Of a DNA stretch of 64,000 nucleotides, positions 13,301-38,777 are shown piece by piece. The notes below the pieces were generated by a model. It was not told where the DNA came from, made no database searches, and saw only the letters and a program-made list of their open reading frames with translations. This DNA is from Mesostigma viride. Taxonomy: Eukaryota > Streptophyta > Mesostigmatophyceae > Mesostigmatales > Mesostigmataceae. The DNA lies in the NCBI GenBank assembly GCA_009746045.1, contig RPFO01000390.1:148501-212500 (forward strand), given 5' to 3'. The position numbers and the translations under genes are program-made. Numbering within the stretch: the first letter of the stretch is position 1; each line of letters begins with the position of its first letter.

Positions 13301-13575
13301 CTCCCTCGGAGGGCGAGAGCTCGGCGGCCGGCACTGGTTCACAAACAGCAGCGGCCGCCGTTAGTGGTGGAAAGACGCTGGGCTCAGTGCCCGTGACCGG
13401 GGGTAACCTGCTCGCGAATTTCAACGTCGACGATATCAGCCATGAGGCGCTCCAGCGTGTGATGGGCGGTGGGGACGACGAGCCGATCCCGTCGGGCATT
13501 CTTGGGGGTGACCCAATGGGGGTTGAGAACGATGCCACATTCACGCTTGACTCCGACGACGACGATGACTTGTGA
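1397..13575 (+). CDS. PTEN/tensin-type phosphatase with C2 domain and long acidic C-terminal tail (12 exons)
   Basis: Exons: 1397-1513, about 1855-1965, 3375-3431, 4635-4700, 5249-5425, 6102-6206 (or a later donor), 7902-7983, 8344-8420, 9445-9482, 9947-10092, 10586-10655, 11242-13575; about 1126 aa. The order matches PTEN relatives: EVDLVYVTESIIVVGFP, then ERAIEFLEEHH, CYKFYNLCKERVY, the P-loop HCGGDRSRT (HCx5R), RFVEYFEQML, then the C2 segments CFIRGVRFFNCPKYLRPHIT, GILFTTKDNPH and FCIQFHDRWGDFYCWL. The 3' exon adds about 740 residues rich in Ala, Gly, Glu and Asp, ending in DDDDDL. Family role: phosphoinositide or protein dephosphorylation at membranes. Oddities: PTEN's P-loop lysines are absent, the WPD-loop Asp position reads LEEGHPPPL (Glu), and the 7983/8344 junction does not close in frame with canonical sites. 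The start of exon 2 and the first Met are inferred. Confidence 0.85.
3523..3550 (+). repeat. 5' splice-site echo of phosphatase exon 3375-3431
   Basis: This intronic stretch reads CTGGAGAAGCAGCGCCGG followed by GTAAAG, a diverged copy of the exon end TTGGAGGAGCACCACCGG followed by GTAGGC. The candidate donor GT lies 113 bp downstream of the real one. Confidence 0.65.
3819..4013. repeat. 13-bp minisatellite, 15 copies
   Basis: The unit TCTACATAGTTTA is repeated 15 times head to tail with few substitutions. It lies in the intron between phosphatase exons 3375-3431 and 4635-4700. Confidence 0.95.
4804..4832 (+). repeat. 5' splice-site echo of phosphatase exon 4635-4700
   Basis: CCGGGGACTTTGGTGGCTTC copies the exon end CCGGAGGACTTTGATGGCTTG at an offset of 126 bp. 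The donor dinucleotide itself is lost in the copy. Confidence 0.6.
5507..5542 (+). repeat. 5' splice-site echo of phosphatase exon 5249-5425
   Basis: GATGCTGCTCTACCTCTAG followed by GAGAGTGTGCC copies the exon end CATGCTGCTGTACCTGGAG and its donor GTGAGTGTGCT at an offset of exactly 100 bp. The GT is mutated to GA. Confidence 0.7.
6174..6953 (+). repeat. 39-bp minisatellite, 20 copies, carrying exon end plus splice donor
   Basis: Twenty uninterrupted 39-bp units start with the last codons of phosphatase exon 6102-6206 (GKAGYITPSSQ) and run through the donor CAG-GTGTGTGGCAAG. Most copies keep CAG-GTGTGT; unit 14 has CAG-GTGGGT, and two late units have CATGTGTGT. Units alternate GGCTGG/GGCCGG. 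Because 39 is a multiple of 3, the array reads through as repeated GKAGHITPSSQVC, and each donor would join the next exon in the same phase. Confidence 0.95.
7675..7691 (+). mobile_element. 17-bp micro-insertion of a retroelement 3' end, with 14-bp target-site duplication
   Basis: TTGGTTGTCTCCTTGAT sits between two exact copies of ATTTTTGCCATATA (7661-7674 and 7692-7705). The same 15-mer ends the larger reverse-transcriptase elements elsewhere in the window (near 46491, 50829 and, inverted, 32740), so this looks like an extremely 5'-truncated insertion. Confidence 0.75.
8482..8521 (+). repeat. 5' splice-site echo of phosphatase exon 8344-8420
   Basis: CTGCGGCCGCACATCAC is repeated exactly 95 bp downstream of its position in the exon, followed by a degraded match to the exon end and donor. 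Confidence 0.65.
10155..10190 (+). repeat. 5' splice-site echo of phosphatase exon 9947-10092
   Basis: GTTCCACGACTTGTGGGGCG continues with ACTTCTACAG and donor GTGGGT. It copies the exon end GTTCCACGACCGGTGGGGCG, ACTTCTACTG, GTGCGT at an offset of 92 bp. The copied donor is closer to consensus than the real one, but using it would run through an in-frame stop. Confidence 0.75.
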
Positions 13576-13849
13576 CCTGGCAGCTGTGGTGTTCTTTCCT
13601 CACCGCCGGCTGCCCATTTATAGACTGTGTGGTTGCACTTGTTATCCAAGTTGCTGTGATTGCCTATGCAGGGGCTCCTTGTATTGCCCAGGAAGGCTCA
13701 TGCATGCTTATCTTGCGCATGTGAGGATGTGTTGAAGTGGGTGCCGGGGATGGGGCTGAGCTACAGTACTGCCGTGGATGCCATCAGTGATAGCTGCACA
13801 AGTTGATCGATGTGTGGATCAATAAGGAATTGTGTGCATTAAAATTAAA

Positions 13850-14513
13850 TTATAACATGCCTCCGTGGGGAGATCATGTAGCACATATTCCATGATGGAT
13901 GGGGTGGAGGGAGCCGCGTGATCGAACTATCCTAACTCTAAGCTATCTAGTCTAGAAAATCCTCACTACACTACTCATCAAAACGCCTCCGCCGCTTGGG
14001 GGGAGGTGGCTTGCCCACAGGGTCGGGCGTGTGCGCCTTGACAATCTTCTTCCACCGCGTCTTGTCCTGCATGGCAGTCCAAGGACGGGAGAGAGAGTGG
14101 ATGCGGTGCTCAAACTGGGCTGGGACCACTAGGTCGTCCAGCAACATCGGAACGTAGTTCGTGACAGGTTTCCCTACCCTTGTGGGAATGTCCTCGGGGC
14201 CAGGCCAGGTCAGAATGTGCCGCCCTGGCGGGCCAAGCCGCTGGGGGCCGGCCAGACCAAGGGTGGTGTCGACCTGGCTGGTGCGGGCAAGGTGTCCTAC
14301 AAATGCTATCCTACGCTGCCTAATCTCGTCCGAAACACGAGGCATGCCATGATACAAAGACTCTGATGACGGACGCTCGGAAAAACCGACGTTAAGGACC
14401 TGTCGGAGCATCCTGTAAACCGTGCCGTCTAGCCTAGCTGCCAGTTTGGGTGGGAGGGGCCACGCCCATTGTGTGCATGCATATGCAAAATCAAATGGAA
14501 TTCTCGTGCACAT
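13850..14513 (-). mobile_element. LINE (non-LTR retrotransposon) 3' end, 5'-truncated
   Basis: On the minus strand, 14513-13971 encodes about 180 residues typical of the region downstream of a LINE reverse transcriptase, including RQRRIAFVGHLAR and a basic end PKRRRRFDE. It is followed by a 3' UTR containing a CTCC-CCAC-GGAG hairpin and an AT-rich tail near 13852. The same UTR occurs at 31787-31989, which shows it is a dispersed element. No reverse-transcriptase core remains in this copy. Confidence 0.75.
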
Positions 14514-14992
14514 GCAAGTTTGCCTTCAGAGCGGTTTCATACAGCATTTAAAATGAGACAACTAGCATATGAACAGCGAGCGCGAATAAAAGGCTACATT
14601 CATCAAAGCATTCAAGTCCGCACAATGACCAACTGGGCCCTTATTGCTCTCTTCGGTTCCCAGGCCTGTGCAGCAACATATACGAAGTCCCTTTCCTTTA
14701 GTACCCTATAGTAAGCTGCCCACTAGCTTCGCTTCATACACCAGGCTCCTACGAGAACTCAGATTCCCCTTGTACAGCCAGCCCCAACATTGCCTGCTAA
14801 CAAGAGGGCGTTTTCCATTACTACCCTTGGCGGGTTCAATGGTGTAACTGTATCATGGCGAAATGGGGAAACCCCACGAAGACTGATGCCATTCTATGTA
14901 CTGAATCCACCGCCATGCCCCGCCGCTAGATCCCCATGGAAAATTAGGGGCACAAACACAAGTTTATAGTGCACGCGGGATGGGCACGAGGC

Positions 14993-17900
14993 CTAGTTGA
15001 CGATGATTCCAGCGTCTTTCAACATGGTGTTCAGCGCGCCAGAATCTGCCAGCTTTGAAAGGTCTGCACGCAACCACAAAACACCAAAGATATATCAGAA
15101 AGGGAAGAGGTTATGGACGAAGACAAGGTGTCCAGTAGGCACAGCCATCGCCTGTAGATCCATATCTTCGGTGTGAGCAGCAACAATCGATAGGCTATGC
15201 TACCAATATACATCAGATGTGTGCAATAACATTTGTCCATGATGACCGATGTCATGACCGATTCCATGACCACAGCACGCGTGAAATACGGCATGTCACG
15301 GAGCTGTCATGCCCATGGGCATGTGTTCAAGGTTCAGCGTAAATGCACAGGCATACTAACGAGTGGACAGGGGATGACCATTGGCACACTCCCATCCTGG
15401 TTTACGACTTTACGCGGGCCCAGGCTAATAAGAACCCGTGATTTCCATACTCCAGCCCTGCCCTGCCGATTCCCCAATGGGCACGCCCATCAAGTCCAAC
15501 CGAACCATGCACCTAAACCAAGTGGCAAGAAACTGGGCCGGAAATTACTGGCTGGAGATGGGTGGCCGAAAGCAGTAACGCCAATCATCAAAGCGGTCCC
15601 CAGGTGGGGAAACCAAATCCTTTTCTGTGGGAAGGCAGGCATGTTGACACACCTAACCAGTGCGTCCAAAGTCCTCGTATCATAGCAAACAATGGAGAGA
15701 CAAGAGTAGTGAGGAAAAAGACAAGAGTAGTGAGGAAAAAGACAAGAGTAGTGAGGAAAAACACGAACATGGCATCCTTGGGCGAGCAAACCCACCATCA
15801 AACCCGCCGACGTGCTGGCCAGCTGGGAGGGGCGTGACGACGTGACGGAGAAAAGAAGCAGCGGCGCGTGGGGACCAAGGCATGTCCGGATGCCCAAGGG
15901 GTGGGCACAATGATGCAAGTTGGTGACGGAATGTGGGTGGATCGTTTAGCACCGGCATGATCACGAACAGCTGGCCTGATTGCCAATCAAATTACTGTTA
16001 GTTTTATTATTGTTATTATTATTGTTATTATTATTGTTCCTATTACTACTATCATTATTACTACTATAAGTATCATTACTATTATTTATGAAGGATGTTC
16101 TCGTCTGAGATACATACTTAGGAAATGCCCAGATGAAAATGAGTTGATGTAATTACACCATCACAAACACGGTCAGCGGTTGGGAGTCCACATCACCATG
16201 CCGCATGGCCACACAATCTACACATAGATAAGTTACACCCATATAATACACAAGTCACATTCGGTACAACACCCGCGACAAGCTGCCTTGGCATCCACGG
16301 GACAAGCTGCCTCGGCATCCACGGGGCAAGCTGCCTCGGCATCCACGGGACAAGCTGCCTCGGCGTCCACGGGACAAGCTGCCTCGGCGTCCACGGGACA
16401 AGCTGCCTCGGCAGCCACGGGACAAGCTGCCTTGGCATCCACGGGACAAGCTGCCTTGGCATCCACGGGACAAGCTGCCTTGGCATCCACGGGACAAGCT
16501 GCCTTGGCATCCACGGGACAAGCTGCCTTGGCATCCACGGGGCAAGCTGCCTCGGCATCCACGGGACAAGCTGCCTCGGCGTCAACGGGACAAGCTGCCT
16601 CGACGTCCACGGGACAAGCTGCCTCGGCATCCACGGGACAAGCTGCCTTGGCATCCACGGGACAAGCTGCCTTGGCATCCACGGGACAAGCTGCCTTGGC
16701 ATCCACGGGACAAGCTGCCTTGGCATCCACGGGACAAGCTGCCTTGGCATCCACGGGACAAGCTGCCTCGGCATCTACGGAACAAGCTGCCTCGGCATCC
16801 ACGGGACAAGCTGCCTTGGCATCCACGGGACAAGCTGCCTTGGCATCCACGGGACAAGCTGCCTTGGCATCCACGGGACAAGCTGCCTCGGCATCCACGG
16901 GACAAGCTGCCTTGGCATCCACGGGACGAGCTGCCTTGGCATCCACGGGACAAGCTGCCTCGGCATCCACGGGACAAGCTGCCTCGGCATCCACGGGACA
17001 AGCTGCCTCGGCATCCACGGGACAAGCTGCCTCGGCATCCACGGGACAAGCTGCCTCGGCATCCACGGGACAAGCTACCTTGGCATCCACGGGACAAGCT
17101 GCCTCGGCATCCACGGGACAAGCTGCCTTGGCATCCACGGGACAAGCTGCCTCGGCATCCACGGGACAAGCTGCCTTGGCATCCACGGGACAAGCTGCCT
17201 TGGCATCCACGGGACAAGCTGCCTTGGCATCCACGGGACAAGCTGCCTTGGCGTCCACGGGACAAGCTGCCTTGGCGCCCACGGGACAAGCTGCCTCGGC
17301 GTCCACGGGACAAGCTGCCTCGGCATCCACGGGACAAGCTGCCTTGGCGTCCACGGGACAAGCTGCCTCGGCATCCACGGGACAAGCTGCCTTGGCATCC
17401 ACGGGACAAGCTGCCTTGGCATCCACGGGACAAGCTGCCTTGGCATCCACGGTCTTTCATCCAACTATCCAACTTGTACGTCCAACGAGTCTCTGCCGGT
17501 TGGTCCGGCGGCTTGGTCGAAATACATTTGCCCACCCACCAGGGACACCTGGGACACAGAGTGTTTCCCCACTTTACCGATGCGATCAATACGTTAACAG
17601 TGTCACAGCTAGCTTTTATTCCGGCCTAGCCGATCAGTCACTCACCCGCTGAAACCTGCCGTGCGCTGCACATTCCGACTTTCCCTCTGCCTGTTTCGCG
17701 GCCAAAAATACCTACCTGCCTATTCCACGTCCATTCACCCACGAACACCTGCGGCAGTGCATATTTCCACTGATTGCCCACTGTCATCCACAATTGCTTG
17801 AAGGTATAATACTACAAATATGATAAGACATGCTATCTATCTAATCAAGGTATAATAAGACATGCTATCTATCTAATTAAGGTAAAGTGCTTGAAGAGGT

Positions 17901-19296
17901 ATTTAGCCACTCACCCACAAACACCTGCGGCGCGGTGTACTTGCCGAACGCGTCCATCAGCGCCTTCTGGTAGTTCTCGCACAGCGGGCTCTCGTCCAGC
18001 TCAAACGTGCCAAAGCTGACGCCGTAGCTCGACAGCAAATTCTTGGCCTTCTTCGAGTAGGGGCAGTACGACTTGCTGCGCGATGATATGTGTAGTGCGT
18101 GGGGAGCGCACGGGTGGCGAGTGATGGGTAGTGAGAACAAATGTAGGGCGCGGAGCGGAGCAATGAGGACATGCAGATAATACGTGCCCATTCATACGTG
18201 CGCAATTAGCGAGTCCACCAGATTTAGCAGATAATACGTGCCCATTAATACGTGCGCAATTAGCAACTCCACCAGATCTAGTTATTCTGTACCAGCCAAA
18301 TAATTACGGTGATGCAGAAATGTATTTCATGAGGCGTGTGGTCCTCATGATCGCTGCCAAACAAGAAGGGGGCAGGGACTCCTGCCCTTCTCTGGGCACC
18401 GTACCTCGTAAAATAACAGAACAAACTAGCTCATGAAGCATCTCGTGAAGTCACATAAATGCGACCACAGTGTATCGCACGGACAGTGAACCTTATGAGT
18501 GAACACAAAAGAGTGCCCCGCATCCGAGCACCGAGCGTGGGCCACGCCTCACCTGGGGACCACAGTTACCATTCGCTGCCCACCGTGCAGGCAGGCTAGT
18601 GGAGGTATCATGGATGGTGGGCCCACACGACGACGTGGTGGGCCCACACGACGACGTGGTGGGCCCACACGACGACGTGGTGGGCCCACACGACGACATG
18701 GTGGGCCCACACGACGACGTGGTGGGCCCACACGACGACGTGGTGGGCCCACACGACGACGTGGTGGGCCCACATGATGACATGGTGGGCCAAGACCTCA
18801 CTGGACCCCGAACACACGAGCAATGCCTCAACTCAACACGAGCACGCCGACATGGGGCCCCCAACATGCTCCCAACCAACCCCGACCTAAACACAGACAC
18901 GTGCCGTCGTTTACCTGAACACAAACAAGCCTGAATGCAGTACGAACACGGCCATTCTACCTCACCTGTCTGCTGACCTCAGGTCCTACTGCAACCACAG
19001 TGGCTACCGGGCTCTCCTCGAGAGTAGTTCTTGATTGCACCTGTGGCCTGCCTTGTTGGAAGTGAGATAGGGATGGGTGTCTCTGCCCTCCTTGCTGTGT
19101 AGCAACCCGGGATGGAAAGCACTTAAGGAATGCATTGTTGTGCTCCACGACTCCCCAACGGGCGTAATTAGTAAATCAATTAATTCTACCTCACCTGAAC
19201 ACGAAGATGGGCCATCCTTTACCTGAACACGAACACGGGCTTGGACTTGGACATCTGCGTCACGCGCTCCACCAGCTTGGGCACGGCCGACTCCAT
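14993..19296 (-). CDS. GRX: Glutaredoxin, CPYS type (4 exons, 110 aa)
   Basis: Exons on the minus strand: 19296-19223, 18075-17915, 15822-15796 (27 nt) and 15063-14993. All junctions are GT-AG and in phase; the total of 333 nt gives 110 aa, the usual glutaredoxin size. The ATG at 19296 gives MESAVPKLVERVTQ, the typical first helix. Motifs: SKSYCPYS active site (Cys29), the TAPQVFV cis-Pro loop, GQHVGGFDD glycine motif split across the micro-exon, and the C-terminal helix LSKLADSGALNTML. Family role: glutathione-dependent reduction of disulfides or glutathionylated proteins. No clear transit peptide is seen with this start, so a cytosolic location is likely. Introns are large and repeat-filled. 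Confidence 0.9.
15699..15761. repeat. 21-bp tandem repeat, 3 copies
   Basis: The unit GACAAGAGTAGTGAGGAAAA(A) is repeated three times without change, inside the last glutaredoxin intron and just downstream (minus sense) of the 27-nt exon. Confidence 0.9.
16277..17452. repeat. 24-bp minisatellite, 49 copies, in a glutaredoxin intron
   Basis: The unit GACAAGCTGCCTTGGCATCC plus ACGG is repeated 49 times with no length change. Variation is almost confined to two transition sites (TTGG/TCGG and GCATCC/GCGTCC). Because 24 is a multiple of 3, the array is open in several frames on both strands (period-8 peptides such as ASTGQAAL). I treat these as repeat artefacts, since the array lies inside intron 15823-17914. 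Confidence 0.95.
17733..17765 (-). repeat. 5' splice-site echo of glutaredoxin exon 18075-17915
   Basis: Read on the minus strand, CTGCCGCAGGTGTTCGTGG followed by GTGAATGG copies the exon end GCGCCGCAGGTGTTTGTGG followed by GTGAGTGG, 176 bp further into the intron. Confidence 0.7.
18616..18783. repeat. 21-bp minisatellite, 8 copies
   Basis: Eight tandem copies of a unit beginning GGTGGGCCCACACGACGACG; the last copy is diverged. It lies in the first glutaredoxin intron (18076-19222). Confidence 0.95.
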
Positions 19297-21784
19297 CAGT
19301 TCCCCCTCCTCTGGCTCCGACGACAGGCAGCGAGTGGGCCTGGGTTGGGGTTTGGGGGGTGGGGTATGGGTGGTGGGGTATGGGTGGTGGGGTGTGGGTG
19401 GTGGGGTATGGGTGGTGGGGTATGGGTGGTAGGGAGTGGGGGTGGGGTATGGGTTGTGGGGAGTGGGGGGTACAGATTTGCATTTGAACATCAAGACGCG
19501 TGCAATAGAAGGAAGAAAGCCCCAACACGGGGTGGAAGCTATCAATGAGTCAACCAAGGCAGTACTATGCACGTATCGGTACCATCAGCCACGATAATAC
19601 AGGGGGGATGGGGATCCTGGGATGATGTCGCTGCCAGATACATAGCGGGGGGATGGATGGTGCATTTTGTGTCGTGGAGGGGTGGGGGCCAATGTGGGAA
19701 GATTATGGCGAGAATTAAGGGATACATGCCGGTATAAAACTAATTATAGATCGGGCTTCGTGTGTTCTGCTGAGTGCATTTGTTTGTCAGACTACAAATG
19801 AAATGGATTCGTGTCAGGTGGTTTATTCTGGGTATACCGTATCCACATGTCGGTATACACTATATAGTGTTCTGGGCATACATGGTCCTCATGTATGCAG
19901 TACCGGGTATACCGTACCCACATGTCGGCCGCGACGGAAAGCTCAGCACGCAACGGTCCCTCCGCCGACATTTTGCTCAGAGTAATATTGCCACGTCTGC
20001 TACTGGCTACGAACGCGGTTCAGGTTACGAAAAGGTTACCCCAGGGTTATCGACCCCTATGGAAGTCTCGTGCAAGCAGAACTATCGATAAAATGGCGAG
20101 GCAGTCCAGATATAATAAAGCCTCCAATTATAAACAGGCTGAGGCCAATATATTTTCAAAAGGCGCCATGGAATCTGCAAAATAATCTCTCCGCAGGTCT
20201 CTTTAAAAAATGCGCACTTCCCAACAGGACGCGTCCCCTATGAGCTATGTATGTAGAGCAAATGGATACCGATAAGATGGACTGACGTCCACCAACCAGG
20301 ATGCACCCAGCTCGGACAAGGATCCCCGTCCAGCCCATGTCAATGACGTTGACCGCGCAGACGGGACAATGCGGTACGAGATGCACTTACCTAGCAGATT
20401 GCGCGGATTTCGCATTGGAGAATACAAATGCGCGGCTCTGTTTCAACTTCAGGCCTGGAGCAATAAACTGTGAGCAAAACGAGCTTGGGCGGGCATTAAC
20501 CCTTGCCGGGCGTGGGGAAACCCCAATTGGCGCGACCACCGAAGAGCTCGCGACGAAGAGCGCCATTGCTAATCGAGATTTATGTCAGCTTAATATCGTC
20601 GTGAGACGGTGGTGGCAGCGGAATCAGCTATGTCTGCAGCGTGATCCGCTCAGCAGTGTCACGTCGGCCTGCCTTTTCCCTTTTGAAAAATCTGCAAAAG
20701 ATCGCAGCTGCATGCCTGATGCCATACAGCCTGTAGGCTCCACCGCTGCTACTGTAGCACTGCTACAGCTCCAGAGACCAGAATCAGTTGCTGGCCTGGC
20801 TCGAAGTCGAGGATTCTCACTTCCGACTTCCGAGTCATTTCCCCGTTCGGCGTTCATCATCGTTGCGCACTGCCCTTTGTTGTTGCCCAATGCCCACGCA
20901 GTGAAGGCGTGGTGGGTAGAGAGCCCGTATAACTACAGTACACAACGACACATAACTAATGCTGTTCTGTTACATCTGTACTCTGTACCTTCTCGGCTGT
21001 TAGTATCTGGTTAGGTACTAGGGTTGCCTGCCGTCAGCCTTCCAGTCATAACATACTGTAAGCAATCCAGTAGGCCAATAGCCCTTGCAACTACATACAG
21101 TACAGCACATAGCTATGTGGGTGGTTCCGCCCTTCCGCTTACAGCACATAGATATACAAATCTCTGCTGCCCATGTGCAGCGTGGGCAACAACAACAACA
21201 ACAACAACCACAGCACATACATATCTCATGATTCATCATCTTGGCTCCCTGTCGGTACACCGGCGCGGGAATAAACTCAACTCAACTCAACTCATCTTGG
21301 CTCCAGCCCCTGTGCCAGACTGCCAGTCTGGACACAGGAAGCAGCAACCTTTCCCAGCGTTGCCCCGAGGAGCCTACCCCTAGTCTTCCCCTGGAAGATT
21401 TCGACGGGTCTTTACTAGGTAGCATGCTAGCAAGGACGCTGGCAATTCAATTATGTATGTACGTGCGATTCGTCCTTTCTACTTAGCCAGTGCCAGCAAA
21501 ATGGTGCTGGTCACGAGGCAAAACGGGAGGGTACAATCGCGCAGTTTACACAGAGCAACCATGGTCGCTGGCTAGCTCGCACTGGTAAATTCCCATGATA
21601 ATGTCCACTCGCAACGATTGCTTAGCATCGTTCTGGACGTTATGCCGTGATGCCTTGTTGTAGCCGACTGTGTAAGCACGCTTTAGGTATCGTATTCCTC
21701 GTACACATCCGGCGATCAGTGACCATGTCAAGTCGAACGTTTTCGAAATGCGGAGAAATGACGTGACATCTATAGTATCAGCAA
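19297..21784. other. Intergenic region between divergent glutaredoxin and EXS genes
   Basis: No supported gene. A 237-codon open frame at 20301-21014 (plus) has no recognisable motif. GGGTATACCGTAYCCACATG occurs twice (near 19829 and 19907), with a related copy between them. A CAA microsatellite at 21187-21212 follows a 30-bp sequence that recurs at 42212-42262. A short CTCAA repeat lies at 21275-21293. Promoters of both flanking genes are expected here. Confidence 0.5.
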
Positions 21785-36426
<14,642 letters not shown>

Positions 36427-36498
36427 GCCTGTACATATTGAGACACAGCTGTGAGCGTTATGGGTGCTAAATTTGTCTTGACATCATGATGGTCTCTT

Positions 36499-37125
36499 AT
36501 GTGCAATGACTGGCCCCTAGCCCAGGATTGTCTTGGAGCTAACACCAGTCTGTATTGTAATCGAAATGAGACATTGAGCATGCACAGGCTTGGTGCCAAC
36601 TGGACGAACTGGACGATGGTAGTTCGAGCCTGCTCTTATCTTATCCGTGTCTGCATCATGAGTCGTCCAGGATTATGGAAATGCATGGACGCCACAAAAT
36701 ATGGGGACGTAGCCTTGCGCGCACTAAAATACTATGGCTATGAAGTGAGACAACTATGCCTGGAAATCCTTGGCCGCATGGGCCTTAACGGTGAGATCGA
36801 GCTGGCCGCCCACCGGCTTCCCCGCGCGCGGGGTAAGGCAGGGCCGCCCCCGCTCCTTCTCACCTTTAAGACCCCGGCGGACAAGATTTCTTTTCTAAGA
36901 CGCCGCAAGCAGCTCGAGAAGACTCTCTTCACCCTTGATGACGACTTGACCCTGGCGCAGCAACAACGGCGACGGGAGCTATGGCCGACCTACCTCCAGC
37001 TCCGGCAGACCAAGGCGGGGCAGCCGGTGTACTGGAAGGGGGCGGCCATCTACGTCGGCCACAAGCCCTGGCAGGCGACCCCCCCCCCCCCCGCGGCCCC
37101 AGCGTCTCCAGACGCCCCAGCTTAG
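36499..37125 (+). pseudogene. LINE ORF1-like protein fragment
   Basis: The frame is open for 208 codons. The C-terminal 110 residues resemble LINE ORF1 proteins: FKTPADKISFLRRRKQLEKT, LTLAQQQRRRELWP and GAAIYVGHKPW, a fold seen next to non-LTR reverse transcriptases. The first 60 codons are fused in frame to a piece of the other retroelement family (compare 47400-47500), so the start is a chimera. Part of its 3' end is inverted at 37578-37790. Confidence 0.6.
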
Positions 37126-38071
37126 GGGAATACAGCAGTAGTAGTGCAGAATAGATAGACCGTGGCCATGTACATGTACGCCTCCTAGAGGCACTATCCC
37201 AGCTAAGCCCCGCGCTTTTTTTAATCATGTACATGCATGCGTGCCTATGATGTGCCACACTCCAGACGATGCCTAGCCTTATTTAGTAATGTTGTGCCCA
37301 TTAATTAATTAATTAATTAGGAACATAACTCCGTTGGGAGTATATGTAGCACATAGCCCTGAGAAGGGGCATATGAGCCTATAATACATTCTAAGCTACT
37401 TCCTGCAAGGGTGGGAATGTAAACAACACTTGCTCTAGGTGCACCAGGGCACCCGCACCCTCATGGTCTATCACGCTATGCCCGGGTAAGGGGGGAGCAT
37501 GCCTGTGAGGGGGAAGATCATCATGGCTATACAAGAGCTATGGCATGGCTTCTCAGCAGAGAGTGACTCCCTGCATGGGCACAACATTACTAAATAAGGC
37601 TAGGCATCGTCTGGAGTGTGGCACATCATAGGCACACATGTACATGACTAAAAAGGCTAGGCCTCAGCTGGTATAGTGCCTGTAGTAGGCGGGCATGTAC
37701 AAGGCCACTGTCTAACTATTCTACACTACTGCTGTATTCCCCTAGGCTGGGGCTGGAGTTGCTGGGGCCGCGGTGGTTGTGCCCATGCAGGGAGTAACTC
37801 TCTGCTGAGATGCCGTGCCCTAGCTTTTTGTATAGCCATGCTGATCTTCCCCCCCATGGCAGGCTCCCCCTTCGCTGGGCATAGCTTGAAGATCATGGGG
37901 ATGCAAGTGCCCTGGTGCACCTAGAGCAAGGGTCCTTTACATTCCCACCCTTGCAGGAAGTAGCTTAGAATGTATGATAGGCCATATGCCCCTTCTCTGG
38001 GCTATGTGCTACATATACTGCTGGTTGTCTCCTTGATACTCCCAACGGAGTTATGTTCCTAATTAATTAAT
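37091..38071. mobile_element. Retroelement cluster: two SINE-like copies and an inverted duplication
   Basis: Segment 37091-37304 (ORF1 end and flank) reappears inverted at about 37578-37790. A SINE-like copy sits at 37305-37577 with its TTAA-type tail to the left, and another at 37790-38071 in the opposite orientation with the tail to the right. The second carries the 16-bp insertion described at 38020-38035. Confidence 0.65.
38020..38035 (+). mobile_element. 16-bp micro-insertion inside a SINE-like copy
   Basis: GCTGGTTGTCTCCTTG interrupts the SINE-like sequence between two ATACT copies (38015-38019, 38036-38040). Sister copies at 30780-30810 and 37320-37350 read straight across the site, so the empty site is known. 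Confidence 0.75.
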
Positions 38072-38777
38072 TATGCCTGGACGCATGGCCATCATTTTTT
38101 GCTGGCTAAGGATCATTCAGCTATCAATCATCTGGTTGTCTCGTTGATCAAGGGGATCGACAACGAGCCATGCATGAAATATACTAAAACAAAATTAAGC
38201 TCGCGTGCGCACGCGATATCGACGGCTAGTGCATGTGTTTGTTCCTGGCACAACCAGTCCAGTGTTTATTGATTGACTTGGTCCCCAATGGGGTCGAGTG
38301 CTTGGAATAAAAATATTTAATTAATTAATTTACCAGATAAAGCCATACATGATGACATCACTTACATAAGATCACTTCTAGTCATTACACGACGTTGGAA
38401 CGCCATGCGTCCAGGAATAGTTGTCTCAGATAATGAGGCTTTATCTTATCTGCCTAAAGCAACAATAATGACTGTTTATCAGTTTAGCCGTGCATCTTTG
38501 CACTTGTAGCTCAGCAGGTGCGAACCAAGCCAGCTTCAATGGCAGGCGCATGTTTCCACATAAATCTCCCATGCGGTGTATTTATTAACGTCCGAGAGAC
38601 CAATCCTAGTCAACACACTTTCCACACATGCTGCAATAGCCACACAGACAATGCAGTGTAGTCATTATAATTAATTATTTGCCAAGAAAACCGCGCCGTG
38701 GTAACCAGATGAGTGGGAGTGAATCCGGTCTACTGGGCTGCCCATGGGTTGAAACCTAGTCTAGGGCCATGCCCGCT
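38072..38777. other. Gene-free repeat-rich stretch
   Basis: No exon seen. It contains ATTAATTA runs (near 38060 and 38315) and copies of CGCCATGCGTCCAGGMATA (near 38400; inverted near 38080 and 38925) that recur near 53700 and 54005. Confidence 0.5.

Noticed and set aside
11514-13649. Ser/Pro/Ala-rich minus-strand open frames of 278 and 416 codons
   Set aside because: Antisense shadows of the GC-rich 3' exon of the phosphatase, whose frame is fixed by the C2 domain end.
16193-17652. Long open frames (up to 454 codons, period 8 residues) in the 24-bp array
   Set aside because: Multiple overlapping frames on both strands through a satellite located inside a supported glutaredoxin intron; no domain, no start context.
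20301-21014. 237-codon open frame upstream of the EXS gene
   Set aside because: No motif, mixed composition and no splice or promoter context; could be chance in GC-moderate DNA.
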